A stretch of DNA of 64,000 nucleotides. It comes from an uncultured Roseateles sp. (GTDB taxonomy: Bacteria > Pseudomonadota > Gammaproteobacteria > Burkholderiales > Burkholderiaceae_C). Below are positions 27,579 through 35,592 of this stretch, one piece after another. Made by a program: the position numbers and the translations under genes. The notes beneath the pieces were generated by a model. It saw nothing but the letters and a program-made list of their open reading frames with translations. It did not search any database and had not been told where the DNA came from. Location of the stretch: positions 1,054,001 to 1,118,000 of the forward strand of contig NZ_OY729424.1 of the NCBI RefSeq assembly GCF_963422335.1. Reading direction: 5' to 3'. The first letter of the stretch is position 1; the number at the start of each line of letters is the position of its first letter.

Positions 27579-28835
27579 TTACTTGATGCCCATCTTCTTC
27601 TCGTCGGCGCGGATGTCGGCCAGCTCGGGGTCATCGGCCGTCATGCAGCCGCCGGGGGCGATCTCCCAGGCGTTGCCGGTGCTGGTGGCCATGGGCCCGC
27701 TGTTGTTGGCGTTGTGGCGGCTGCCGTTGCCGACGTAGAAGGGCTTGCACAGGATGTCGCTCTTGAAGCCGCTGACCGCGCGCAGCGCATTGCTGACGGC
27801 GGCGCGGTCAATCTTCTTGGGGTCCAGCTTCAGCATCGCCTCGGTGACCACGCGTGCGGCCAGATAGCCGGCCTGCGAGAAGGTGTCGCGCGGGTCGGCC
27901 TTGTTGCCGTACTTGTCCATCAGCGCCAGCCAGTTCTTGTTGTCCGGGCCGCCGGCCTCCAGCGGCTGGAACTCGAGATTGGTGTCGAAGTTGTTCTTCC
28001 AGTAGGCGCCTATGGCCTTGGGCACCTCGGTGTTGTAGGCCGGGGCCGACGACACGAAGTGGATCTTCTTGCCCAGGTTCTGCTGCTCGGCCGCGGCCAG
28101 CATGGGCACCAGAATGCCCTTGGGCACGTTCATGATGATGACGTCGGGCTTCTTGCTTGCCGCCTGCAGCATCACCGAGGTGGCGTCGGCCGAGCCCGGG
28201 TCGATGACGATGGTCTCGGACACCACGCCGTTCTTGGCGCCCCATTCCTTCGGGCCCTCGCAGGCCCAGTTGCCCAGGCTGGGGATGTTGGGGATGATGC
28301 AGACCATCTTCTTGGCGCCGTACTTCTTGGCCGCATACATCGCCGCGATCGTGCCGGAGACGCGCGGGCCCGAGTTGATCGGCGCATAGTTCTTGGCGTT
28401 GAAGCATTCGCGCGGCACACCGACGCCGGCGATCACCATCACGTCCTCCTGCGCATACATCTTGGCGTTGGCGCCGCACTCGACGAAGCTGGTGTTGCCG
28501 GCCATGGCCAGCACCTTGCGGTCCTTGACCAGCTTGGAGGCCACCTGGGTGGCGGTCTCAGGGTTCCACTGGTCGTCGGCGACGATGTAGTCGACCGGCC
28601 GGCCGTTGATGCCGCCGTTGGCGTTGACGCACTTGAAGTAGGCGGCGGCGGCACCGGCGGCCGAGCTGAAGTCATCGGGCCCGGTCTTGCCGACCACGGC
28701 GCCTATGGCCAGCGGCTCGCCGGTGGCGGCCTTGCCGTTGTTCAGGCCGCAGCTGACGTTCTGTGCCCAGCCGGCGCCGCTCAGCGCCGCCAGGCCAAGG
28801 GCCACGGGCAAAGCGCGTTGGATGATGTGCTTCAT
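27579..28835 (-). CDS. livK: Periplasmic substrate-binding protein of the liv-type transporter
   Basis: 418 residues from ATG 28835, preceded by CAGGAGACAAACATC. The signal peptide is about 26 residues (ALPVALGLAALSGAGWAQ), followed by a type-I periplasmic binding fold: EPLAIGAVVGKTGPDDFSSA, NANGGINGRPVDYIVADDQW, DVIIMNVPKGILVPMLAAAE. There are several cysteines (VSCGLNNG, FVECGAN, LCKPFYVG), so disulfides are likely. It resembles aromatic or amide-type rather than classic leucine receptors only loosely, so I leave the ligand open. It is 41 bases downstream of the aldehyde dehydrogenase gene. Confidence 0.9.
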   Translation of the reverse strand: MKHIIQRALPVALGLAALSGAGWAQNVSCGLNNGKAATGEPLAIGAVVGKTGPDDFSSAAGAAAAYFKCVNANGGINGRPVDYIVADDQWNPETATQVASKLVKDRKVLAMAGNTSFVECGANAKMYAQEDVMVIAGVGVPRECFNAKNYAPINSGPRVSGTIAAMYAAKKYGAKKMVCIIPNIPSLGNWACEGPKEWGAKNGVVSETIVIDPGSADATSVMLQAASKKPDVIIMNVPKGILVPMLAAAEQQNLGKKIHFVSSAPAYNTEVPKAIGAYWKNNFDTNLEFQPLEAGGPDNKNWLALMDKYGNKADPRDTFSQAGYLAARVVTEAMLKLDPKKIDRAAVSNALRAVSGFKSDILCKPFYVGNGSRHNANNSGPMATSTGNAWEIAPGGCMTADDPELADIRADEKKMGIK

Positions 28836-28876
28836 GATGTTTGTCTCCTGTTGTGGTTGTGTGGTGTGCTCTGGGC

Positions 28877-30382
28877 TCAGACGGCCATGCACACGCTTTT
28901 CAGCTCGGTGAAACTCTCGACGGCGGCGCGGCCAAGGTCGCGCCCATAGCCCGATTGCTTGTAGCCGCCCAGCGGCAGGTTGTTGTCCAGCATGTTGTGG
29001 GTGTTGACCCAGACGGTGCCGGCCTTCAGCCGCGGAATCAACTGGTGCACGGCCGACAGATCGTTGGACCAGATGCTGGCGGCCAGCCCCATCGGGTTGT
29101 CATTGGCCAGGCGCACGGCTTCGTCCACATCGTCGAAGGGCATGGCGACGATCACCGGGCCGAACACCTCTTCGCGCACGATGCGCATGCCGGCATGCAC
29201 ATCGGTCAGCACCGTGGGCTGCACGAAGTAGCCTCCGGCCAGCGCCCGCTCGCCGCCGGTGACGACGCGCGCCCCCTCGGCCCGGGCCTCGGCGATGAAG
29301 CCCAGCACCCGCTCGAAGTGGCGCTTCGAGGCCAGCGGCCCCAGCTGCGAGGCGGCGTCGAAGCCGGAGCCAATCTTCAGTGACTGTGCAGCCTCGGCCA
29401 GACCCTTCAGCACCTGGTCGAAGATCGACCGATGCACATACAGCCGCGAGCCTGCAGTGCAAACCTGACCCTGGTTGAAGAAGATGCCCATCGCCGCGCC
29501 GAGGGCCGCCTTGGCCGGGTCGGCGTCGGCCAGCACGATCATCGGCGACTTGCCACCCAGCTCCAGGGTCATGCGCGCCATATTGTCGACGGCGGCATGG
29601 CCGATCTGCCTGCCCACGGCGGTGGAGCCGGTGAAGCTGATCTTGTTGACGTCCGGGTGGCGGGTCAGCGCCGCGCCCGCCGTGTGGCCGCGGCCGCAGA
29701 CCACATTCAGCACGCCGGCCGGAAAGCCCGCCTGCATCACCAGCTCGGCCAGGCGCAGCGCGGTCAGCGGCGTCTCTTCAGACGGCTTGAGCACCACCGT
29801 GCAGCCGGCCGCCAGCGCCGGTGCCACCTTCCACAGCGCGATGGCCAGCGGAAAGTTCCAGGGCACGACCGCCGCCACCACGCCCACCGCCTCGCGCCGG
29901 GTATAGGTGATGTACTGCGTGCCCGGCGGGCCGGGGATGGACGGGTCCAGGGTCTGGCCTTCCAGCTTGGTGGCCCAGCCGGCCATATAGCGCACGAAGG
30001 CGGCGCCGCTGCCCACGTCGATCATCCGCGCAATCGCCTGCAGCTTGCCGCTTTGCAGGGTCTCCAGCGCGCTCAGCTCATCGGCATGCTCCTCGATCAG
30101 CTGCGACAGCTTGTAGAGCAGGCGCTCGCGCTCGGCCGGCAGCATGGCCGACCAGGCCGAGTCCTCGAAGGTGCGGCGTGCGCTGGCCACGGCCAGTTCG
30201 ACATCGCGCTCGTCGCTGTCCGACGCCTCGGCGACGACCAGCTCGGTGGCCGGGTCCACCACGGGGGTGAACAGTCCCGACGCCGCCGGGCAGGCGCGGC
30301 CGTCAATGAAATTGTGATGCCGGTGGCGCGCGAGAAAGCCGACCTTGGCAAGCTGTTCAAGCGATAGATCTCGCGGGTGCAT
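28877..30382 (-). CDS. NAD-dependent aldehyde dehydrogenase (phenylacetaldehyde dehydrogenase-like)
   Basis: 501 residues from ATG 30382, which follows AGGAG at the right spacing; a second in-frame ATG at 30400 lacks one. Catalytic Glu lies in MTLELGGKSPMIVL and catalytic Cys in FNQGQVCTAGSRLYVH; the coenzyme site is VVPWNFPLAIALWKV. The overall form is like FeaB/betaine-aldehyde dehydrogenases. It probably oxidises the aldehyde made by a local alcohol or amine oxidase. It leads the liv importer genes, so import and oxidation of one compound may be joined. Confidence 0.92.
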   Translation of the reverse strand: MHPRDLSLEQLAKVGFLARHRHHNFIDGRACPAASGLFTPVVDPATELVVAEASDSDERDVELAVASARRTFEDSAWSAMLPAERERLLYKLSQLIEEHADELSALETLQSGKLQAIARMIDVGSGAAFVRYMAGWATKLEGQTLDPSIPGPPGTQYITYTRREAVGVVAAVVPWNFPLAIALWKVAPALAAGCTVVLKPSEETPLTALRLAELVMQAGFPAGVLNVVCGRGHTAGAALTRHPDVNKISFTGSTAVGRQIGHAAVDNMARMTLELGGKSPMIVLADADPAKAALGAAMGIFFNQGQVCTAGSRLYVHRSIFDQVLKGLAEAAQSLKIGSGFDAASQLGPLASKRHFERVLGFIAEARAEGARVVTGGERALAGGYFVQPTVLTDVHAGMRIVREEVFGPVIVAMPFDDVDEAVRLANDNPMGLAASIWSNDLSAVHQLIPRLKAGTVWVNTHNMLDNNLPLGGYKQSGYGRDLGRAAVESFTELKSVCMAV

Positions 30383-30510
30383 GAGTGAACTCCTGTTCAT
30401 GGGATGGGCGCAGTCCCTGGGCACTGTAGGCAGGCGTCCGGCGTGGCGCTTGTCTGGCAGCGCAGCCCGGCTTGCACGGCGGTGCATGCCGGGCGGGCCG
30501 CCGACAGGCA

Positions 30511-31398
30511 TCAGAAGGGGATAGAGAACTTGACCTTCAGCGCCGTGCCCTCGGCCCGGTTCTTGACCGAGAAGTCCTGCTGCCACTTGGCGGTGATGAA
30601 AAAGCCCTTGCCGTTGTCGTACTTGATCGACGGCCCGAAGCCCATCGCCTCGCCCTTGGCATTGGCCACCGTCGCACCGTTCAGCCTGTCGGCCGCGACC
30701 TGCTGGTAGACGTAGCCGCCCACGCCTGCCACCCAGCCATTGCCGAAGCCATAGCCCAGTGCGTAGTCGAAGTGGAACTCCTGGCCGGACTTGTAATGGG
30801 TGGCCTTGTTCTCGGCGTTGAAGTCGTAGTGAAACTTGATGTCGGCATTGATGCCCTGCGGCTGCACATAGCTGATGGCGATCAGCGGCTCCAGATTCCA
30901 GTAGTTGCGGCTGGTGTTGGCCAGGTCGGTCTTCTTGTAGGAGCCGGTTGGTGCGTTGACGTCCAGCGCGAACACATAGTGCAGATTGCCCTCGTGAAAG
31001 CCGATGCCCGGGCCGAACACGATGTCACCGATGGCCGACTTACGCTGACTCTGGCCAGCCACACTGACGTCCACATTCAGCAACGGCACGATCACATGCC
31101 AGGCCAGCTGCCCGCCCAGAATCTTGGTGTCGGTGACCCAGACGAAGCGCGGCGCAAAGGCACCGACCTTGACGTCGAACGGCACATTGATGCGGTCGCC
31201 GTTGTTGTCGCGCAGCTTGGTCAGATGGTCGTAGCCGCTGTAGGCCAACCAGTAGGTGCCTGGGGGCGGCATCGCGCCCACCAGATAGTTCTCGTTGCCG
31301 TTCGGATAAACCCCGCCACCGCCCTCGGTGGCCTGGGCAGTGCCGCTCAGCAGTGCCGCCGCAGCGGCGAGAGTGATTGCGCTTATTTGACGTGCCAT
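30511..31398 (-). CDS. MetA-pathway/SphA-type outer-membrane protein
   Basis: 295 residues with a signal peptide (ITLAAAAALLSGTAQA). A beta-rich pattern (GTYWLAYSGYDHLTKLRDN, IVFGPGIGFHEGNLHYVFAL, NAPTGSYKKTDLANTSRNYW) matches the family annotated as 'MetA-pathway of phenol degradation', probable outer-membrane porin-like channels found in aromatic catabolic clusters. The C-terminus closes with KFSIPF, an outer-membrane signature. A strong Shine-Dalgarno (AGAGGAGACATC) precedes ATG 31398. It probably admits a hydrophobic substrate used by the dehydrogenases nearby. Confidence 0.82.
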   Translation of the reverse strand: MARQISAITLAAAAALLSGTAQATEGGGGVYPNGNENYLVGAMPPPGTYWLAYSGYDHLTKLRDNNGDRINVPFDVKVGAFAPRFVWVTDTKILGGQLAWHVIVPLLNVDVSVAGQSQRKSAIGDIVFGPGIGFHEGNLHYVFALDVNAPTGSYKKTDLANTSRNYWNLEPLIAISYVQPQGINADIKFHYDFNAENKATHYKSGQEFHFDYALGYGFGNGWVAGVGGYVYQQVAADRLNGATVANAKGEAMGFGPSIKYDNGKGFFITAKWQQDFSVKNRAEGTALKVKFSIPF

Positions 31399-31560
31399 GA
31401 TGTCTCCTCTTGTTGATGAATGGATCAGCCAAGTCATCGTAGGAAGCGAGGAGGCCCGGCGTTTGACTGGCGACGCAGCGCCAGATGGACTTGCGCGCAC
31501 TGAGGTGCAATGGGCGCTGTCGGTCAAGTGATTCGGTTTCCGAGGGAGCCAGGCGAGCGT

Positions 31561-31794
31561 GACTCGGGCTGCGGGCGCACGCTGTTGCTCCGTGTCCCCC
31601 GGCCGCGTTGCGGCCTCCTCCTTTACCTGCGCAACAGCGCACGCCCGCAGCCCGAGTCTTGCCACCGGCGTCGCTGTGCGTCATAGGGCACGATGTGGCA
31701 CAAGCAGGAGGCTGGGTAGGCCCGCAGCGTAGGTAAAGGAGGAGGGCGCGCAGCGCCCGGGGGACACGGAGCTGCGGGCCTGCCCAGCCTCCTG
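31561..31794. repeat. Inverted-pair stem-loop element with conserved 41-base core
   Basis: This lies in the 502-base gap between the MetA-type gene and the SnoaL gene. Stem 1 pairs 31561-31588 with 31631-31658 (26 of 28). Stem 2 pairs 31705-31728 with 31771-31794 (23 of 24). The stems differ in sequence, but each encloses the same 41-base core (31588-31628, and inverted at 31731-31771): CTCCGTGTCCCCCGG ... CTCCTCCTTTACCT. The inner hairpin of the core changes from GGCCGC/GCGGCC to GGGCGC/GCGCCC, a compensatory change. The rest of the gap, apart from the terminator, shows nothing recognisable. Confidence 0.7.
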
Positions 31795-31827
31795 CGTCGC
31801 CAAGAATCCCCGCAGACCGGCGATGAA

Positions 31828-31851
31828 GAAAAAAGCCGCCCGAAGGCGGCT
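31828..31851 (-). terminator. Rho-independent terminator of the MoaF/SnoaL operon
   Basis: On the minus strand it reads AGCCGCC-TTCG-GGCGGCT, with six T residues overlapping the distal arm of the stem. It lies 50 bases beyond the SnoaL-like gene stop. The UUCG tetraloop and U-run make this a strong intrinsic terminator. It separates the MCP-GMC-SDR-MoaF-SnoaL operon from the MetA-type gene downstream. Confidence 0.85.
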
Positions 31852-31900
31852 GTGAATTCGGACGATCCAGCCTGGAACTGGAGCCGTCCCACTCCTCACC

Positions 31901-32290
31901 TTATGTCATCGCCCGGGCCACCAGCAGGGTGTCGGTGAACTGCTCGAAAGCGCGGATCTTGCCGCCCTCGAGCTGCCAGACATGGACGACGCGTGCCTGC
32001 ATGGCTTTGCCGGTCTTTCGGTAGGTGCCCGAGTAGGTGCCCACGCCGGCAATCGTTGCGCCGCCGTCGATCAGCGATTCGAGCTTGAAGGTGTAGCCCT
32101 CCCACTCGCCGCCCAGCACCTTGAACACCTTGGCTATGACCTGTTGCGGGCCGATATGGGTGCCGGCGCAGGGGAAGCCGGCGGCCTCGGTCCAGCGGGC
32201 GTCGGGGGCCAGGTCGGCCATCATCGCGGCGATGTCCTGGCGGTCGGAGGCGGCGTAGTGTTCTTGGATGATCTGCAGATTCGTACGCAT
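31901..32290 (-). CDS. SnoaL-like (NTF2-fold) protein
   Basis: 129 residues, start ATG 32290 overlapping the upstream stop by one base. The NTF2/SnoaL-like pattern has an N-terminal helix (IIQEHYAASDRQDIAAMMAD), the pocket strand DARWTEAAGFPCAGTHIGP, and a C-terminal strand pair (ARVVHVWQLEGGKIRAFEQF, then TDTLLVARA). Such proteins act as small isomerases, hydratases or cyclases, or as binding subunits. It is last in the MoaF operon. The substrate is unknown; the cysteine in the pocket region is a feature to note. Confidence 0.8.
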   Translation of the reverse strand: MRTNLQIIQEHYAASDRQDIAAMMADLAPDARWTEAAGFPCAGTHIGPQQVIAKVFKVLGGEWEGYTFKLESLIDGGATIAGVGTYSGTYRKTGKAMQARVVHVWQLEGGKIRAFEQFTDTLLVARAMT

Positions 32291-33087
32291 CAGACTGGCT
32301 CCTCGCCGTGGGTGTAGAAGGTCATCGAAGCCTTGCGCATGAAGGCGCCGGCCGGGTTGTTGGCAATTTCGCCGGCGCCGGTGACGCCCAGGAACTTGCC
32401 GGTGGAGCGGCCTGCCGCGAAGTTGAAGAAGAACACCGAGGCGACCGGGATTTTGAACTCGCGGAAGGTGAAGATGTACTGGTCGTCGTCGAACTTGTAG
32501 TAACTGGCCAGGTCCACATCGCCATGACCGCGCTGCACGCCCACCAGGCATTGCCAGGCGTAACGGCTGGAGCTCAGATAGGTGTGTTCGTAGGTGTGGC
32601 TGGGGCTGTAGGTCTGCCAGGTGCGCAGGCCTATCAGGTCTCGCGTTGGCGCGGGCACCGGGCCGGTGGCGGCGGATGGGTCATCGCCCAAGGTGCCGAC
32701 CCAGAAGTCCTGCGGCACGCGGGGCTCACCGCCGGCCGCTTCCGTGCTGATGATCTGGCAGCGTATCGCCAGCACGCGCAGCGTGCGGGTGTTGACGATC
32801 ACCGTCAGCGCCTCTTGCGGGCGCGAGGCCTGGGTGATGTCGATGAAGAAGGTGTCGGGGGCGACCTCGATCGCCTCGTACCAGTCTTCGCCATGGCCCA
32901 TGTGTTGGCCCTGCTCGGACCAGCTCAGGCGGTGCAGATCGCTGGGGCTCAGGGTCAGCACAAAGCCGGGCAGGCTCAGGCGCAGGGTCTTGCCGATCAG
33001 GGCGGCCGAGGCGGGCAGGCGGTTGGTGGCGATGCCATCGGCGAAGTCGTCGTAATTCTTCCAGCCGGCGGGGCGGGCTTGGGTCAT
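32290..33087 (-). CDS. MoaF-family protein
   Basis: 265 residues from ATG 33087. The N-terminal half (SAALIGKTLRLSLPGFVLTL ... VAPDTFFIDITQAS) and C-terminal half (TYEHTYLSSSRYAWQCLVG, YKFDDDQYIFTFREFKIPVA) are lipocalin-like MoaF domains. MoaF is known from the moaEF operon of Klebsiella monoamine metabolism, where MoaE is an SDR; here too an SDR gene sits directly upstream. Its biochemical role is unclear. The C-terminal region of the fusion protein at 45819 is clearly homologous (APTQDLTGRRALYIY, VYEHLYLNSKWYAYQ). Confidence 0.82.
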   Translation of the reverse strand: MTQARPAGWKNYDDFADGIATNRLPASAALIGKTLRLSLPGFVLTLSPSDLHRLSWSEQGQHMGHGEDWYEAIEVAPDTFFIDITQASRPQEALTVIVNTRTLRVLAIRCQIISTEAAGGEPRVPQDFWVGTLGDDPSAATGPVPAPTRDLIGLRTWQTYSPSHTYEHTYLSSSRYAWQCLVGVQRGHGDVDLASYYKFDDDQYIFTFREFKIPVASVFFFNFAAGRSTGKFLGVTGAGEIANNPAGAFMRKASMTFYTHGEEPV

Positions 33088-33115
33088 GGGAATGCTCCGT
33101 GTTGCGGTCAGTACG

Positions 33116-33907
33116 TCAGTCGGCGAAGGCAATCGTCGGCAGATCGACGGCGGAGGCGCCGCCATCCACCATCAGCGAGGTGCCGGTGATCATCGCGGCC
33201 AGCGGCGAGGCCAGGAACAGCACCGCGTTGGCCACGTCATCGGCCGTGGCGGCGCGGCGCATGGGCACGTTGCGGGTGACCTTGTCGTAGGCGGCATCGA
33301 CGCCGGCGAGCTGGTACTTCTGCACCAGCACGTCCATCTGCTCGTCGGCCATCGCCGTGCGCACCCAGCCGGGGCAGACGGCATTGACGCGCACGCCCTG
33401 CGGGCCGTAGTCCCGCGCCAGCGAGCGGGTCAAGCCGATCAACGCATGCTTCATCGTCACATAGCCGACCACGCCCGGGCCGGCAAAATGCCCGGCCAGC
33501 GAGGACAGGATGACGATATTGCCGCGCTGCGCGATCAGGTCGGGCATGGCCTCTCGGGCGCAGACGAAGGCGGTGTCGAGGTTCAGGCGCGTGGCCTGGG
33601 CCCAGGAGTCGTCCGTCGTGTCGATCACGTTGCCAATGCCGTGGCCGCCGGCATTGGCGACCAGCAGGTCGACCTTGCCAAAGGCCTCGTGCGCCTGGGC
33701 CAGCGCCTTGCGCACGTCGGCAGCGTCGGCGGCATCGCCGGCCACCGCCAGGCCACCCAGGGGCTGGGCCACGGCCTGCAGGGGTTCCAGCCGCCGCCCC
33801 ATCAGCACCACCTTGGCGCCGGCCGCGGCCAGCTGCTGGGCCACGGCCGCGCCGATGCCGGTGCCGCCCCCGGTGATGAAGGCCACCTTGCCCTGGAATG
33901 AAGTCAT
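33116..33907 (-). CDS. Short-chain dehydrogenase/reductase (classical SDR, MoaE-like position)
   Basis: 263 residues. The cofactor motif is FITGGGTGIGAAVAQQLAA, with ANAGG at about residue 86; the catalytic Ser is in IVILSSLAG and Tyr/Lys in YVTMK; NAVCPGWVRTAM follows. The Arg after the second strand (VVLMGRR) suggests NADP(H) preference. It oxidises or reduces an alcohol/ketone. It lies 28 bases upstream of the MoaF gene and 80 bases after the GMC oxidoreductase, so it may act on the next step after that enzyme. Confidence 0.92.
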   Translation of the reverse strand: MTSFQGKVAFITGGGTGIGAAVAQQLAAAGAKVVLMGRRLEPLQAVAQPLGGLAVAGDAADAADVRKALAQAHEAFGKVDLLVANAGGHGIGNVIDTTDDSWAQATRLNLDTAFVCAREAMPDLIAQRGNIVILSSLAGHFAGPGVVGYVTMKHALIGLTRSLARDYGPQGVRVNAVCPGWVRTAMADEQMDVLVQKYQLAGVDAAYDKVTRNVPMRRAATADDVANAVLFLASPLAAMITGTSLMVDGGASAVDLPTIAFAD

Positions 33908-33987
33908 TCTTGTCTCCCGACTGCTGTTGATGCCGGCACTCTAGATGGCCATGGCGACGGTTGTTTGACTGACAGTGCAGCCTTGCT

Positions 33988-35592
33988 TCAGCGTGGAGGT
34001 ACTGCCTCTGAAAGCATGAACTCGGCGCAGCGCTCCGCGATCATCACGGTGGGCGCATTGGTGTTGGCGCTGATCAGCGTGGGCATCACCGAGGCGTCGC
34101 AGACGCGCAGGCGGCGGACACCATGCACCTTCAGCTCGGGGCCGACGACGGCCATTGCGTCTATGCCCATCTTGCAGGTGCCGGCCGGGTGATAGACGGT
34201 CTTGGCGTGGCTACGCACATGGGCTTCGAGCAGGCTGTCGGGCACCTCGTCCTGCACGGCCGGGGCCAGCTCGGCGCTGATCACCGCGCGCAGGGCCGGC
34301 GCCCGCAGCATGCGCCGCGCCAGCTTGACGCCGCGCACCAGGGTGTCCACATCCTGCTGCTCGCTCAGGGCCCGGGCGTCGAACCAGATCGGCGCCATCG
34401 GGTCGGCATTGCGCAAGCGCACCACGCCGCGGGAGGCCGGGCGCAGAAAGCAGGGGTTCAGCGACAGGCCATGGCCGGCCAGCGGCTCGCGGTTGACATC
34501 GCCCACCAGCGTGGGCAGCACATGGAATTGCACGTCCGGCCGGCCGCTGCCGGTGGTGTCGAAAAAGCCGCCCGACTCGACCACATTGGAGCTCAGCAGG
34601 CCCTGCTTGTAGAGCGTCCACTGCAGGCCGTGGCCCAGCGCGCGCAGGCCCTGGTCCTGGCCCAGCAGGCTGATGGCCTCGCGGGCGCGGCCGTAGACCG
34701 AGACCTCCAGATGGTCCTGGTAGTTTTCGCCAACGCCGGGCAGATCGCGCAGCACCGGGATGCCCAGCTGCTGCAGCTGCGCCCCCGGGCCAATGCCCGA
34801 GAGCAGCAGCAGCTTGGGGCTGGCCAGCGCGCCGGCGCTGAGCACCACCTCGCGCCGCGCCAACGCCAGATGCTCGTTGCCCGCGCTGTCGCGCCAGCGC
34901 AGGCCGCGGGCTTCGCCATCCGCTATGTCTATCTTCAGCACATGGGCGCGGGTGTGCACGGTCAGCAGCGGGTTGCCCGACACGGCGGCCAGGTAGGTGG
35001 CCGCCGTGCTGGCGCGCTTGCCGTCCATCGTCGTGGTTTGATAAAAGCCCACGCCGGCCTGGCGCGCGCCGTTGAAGTCGTCGTTGTAGCGGTGGCCGAT
35101 CTCCTGCGCGGCCTTGACGAAGGCCAGGCTTAGCGGATGGCGGTAGCGGGTGTCGCTGACCTTCATCGGCCCGTCGCTGCCATGAAACTCGCCGGCCAGG
35201 CGCTGGTTGCCCTCGGCGCGACGGAAGGCAGGCAAGACCTGGCTCCAGTCCCAGCCGCTGCAGCCCTGGGCGGCCCAGTCGTCATAGTCCTGCGCCGTGC
35301 CGCGGGTGTAGACCATGGCGTTGACAGAGCTGCCACCACCCAGCGTGCGACCCTGGGGCACATACATCGTGCGGCCGGCCGCGGCCAGCTGTGGCTCGGT
35401 TTCGTAGAGCCAGGTGCGCTCGCTGCCTATCACCTTGACGAAGGTGGCCGGCATGTGGATGAAGGGGCTATCGTCCTTCGGGCCGGCCTCCAGCAGCAGC
35501 ACCGAAAAGCCGGCCTTCACCAGACGGTGGGCAAGCACGCAGCCGGCCGAGCCGGCACCGGCGATCACATAGTCAACCTGTTGTTCTTGCAT
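33988..35592 (-). CDS. GMC-family FAD-dependent alcohol oxidoreductase
   Basis: 534 residues. The FAD motif is DYVIAGAGSAGCVLAHRL, then LLLEAGPKD; GMC signature 1 is GRTLGGGSSVNAMVYTRG and signature 2 SAGALASPKLLLLSGIG. The catalytic His is in VYHPAGTCKMG and the Asn/His region in DASVMPTLISANTNAPTVMI. It resembles choline/alkane-alcohol dehydrogenases. It has no signal peptide. Its start lies inside the 3' end of the chemoreceptor gene (20-base overlap), so the two are translationally coupled, suggesting that chemotaxis and oxidation address the same compound. Confidence 0.93.
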   Translation of the reverse strand: MQEQQVDYVIAGAGSAGCVLAHRLVKAGFSVLLLEAGPKDDSPFIHMPATFVKVIGSERTWLYETEPQLAAAGRTMYVPQGRTLGGGSSVNAMVYTRGTAQDYDDWAAQGCSGWDWSQVLPAFRRAEGNQRLAGEFHGSDGPMKVSDTRYRHPLSLAFVKAAQEIGHRYNDDFNGARQAGVGFYQTTTMDGKRASTAATYLAAVSGNPLLTVHTRAHVLKIDIADGEARGLRWRDSAGNEHLALARREVVLSAGALASPKLLLLSGIGPGAQLQQLGIPVLRDLPGVGENYQDHLEVSVYGRAREAISLLGQDQGLRALGHGLQWTLYKQGLLSSNVVESGGFFDTTGSGRPDVQFHVLPTLVGDVNREPLAGHGLSLNPCFLRPASRGVVRLRNADPMAPIWFDARALSEQQDVDTLVRGVKLARRMLRAPALRAVISAELAPAVQDEVPDSLLEAHVRSHAKTVYHPAGTCKMGIDAMAVVGPELKVHGVRRLRVCDASVMPTLISANTNAPTVMIAERCAEFMLSEAVPPR

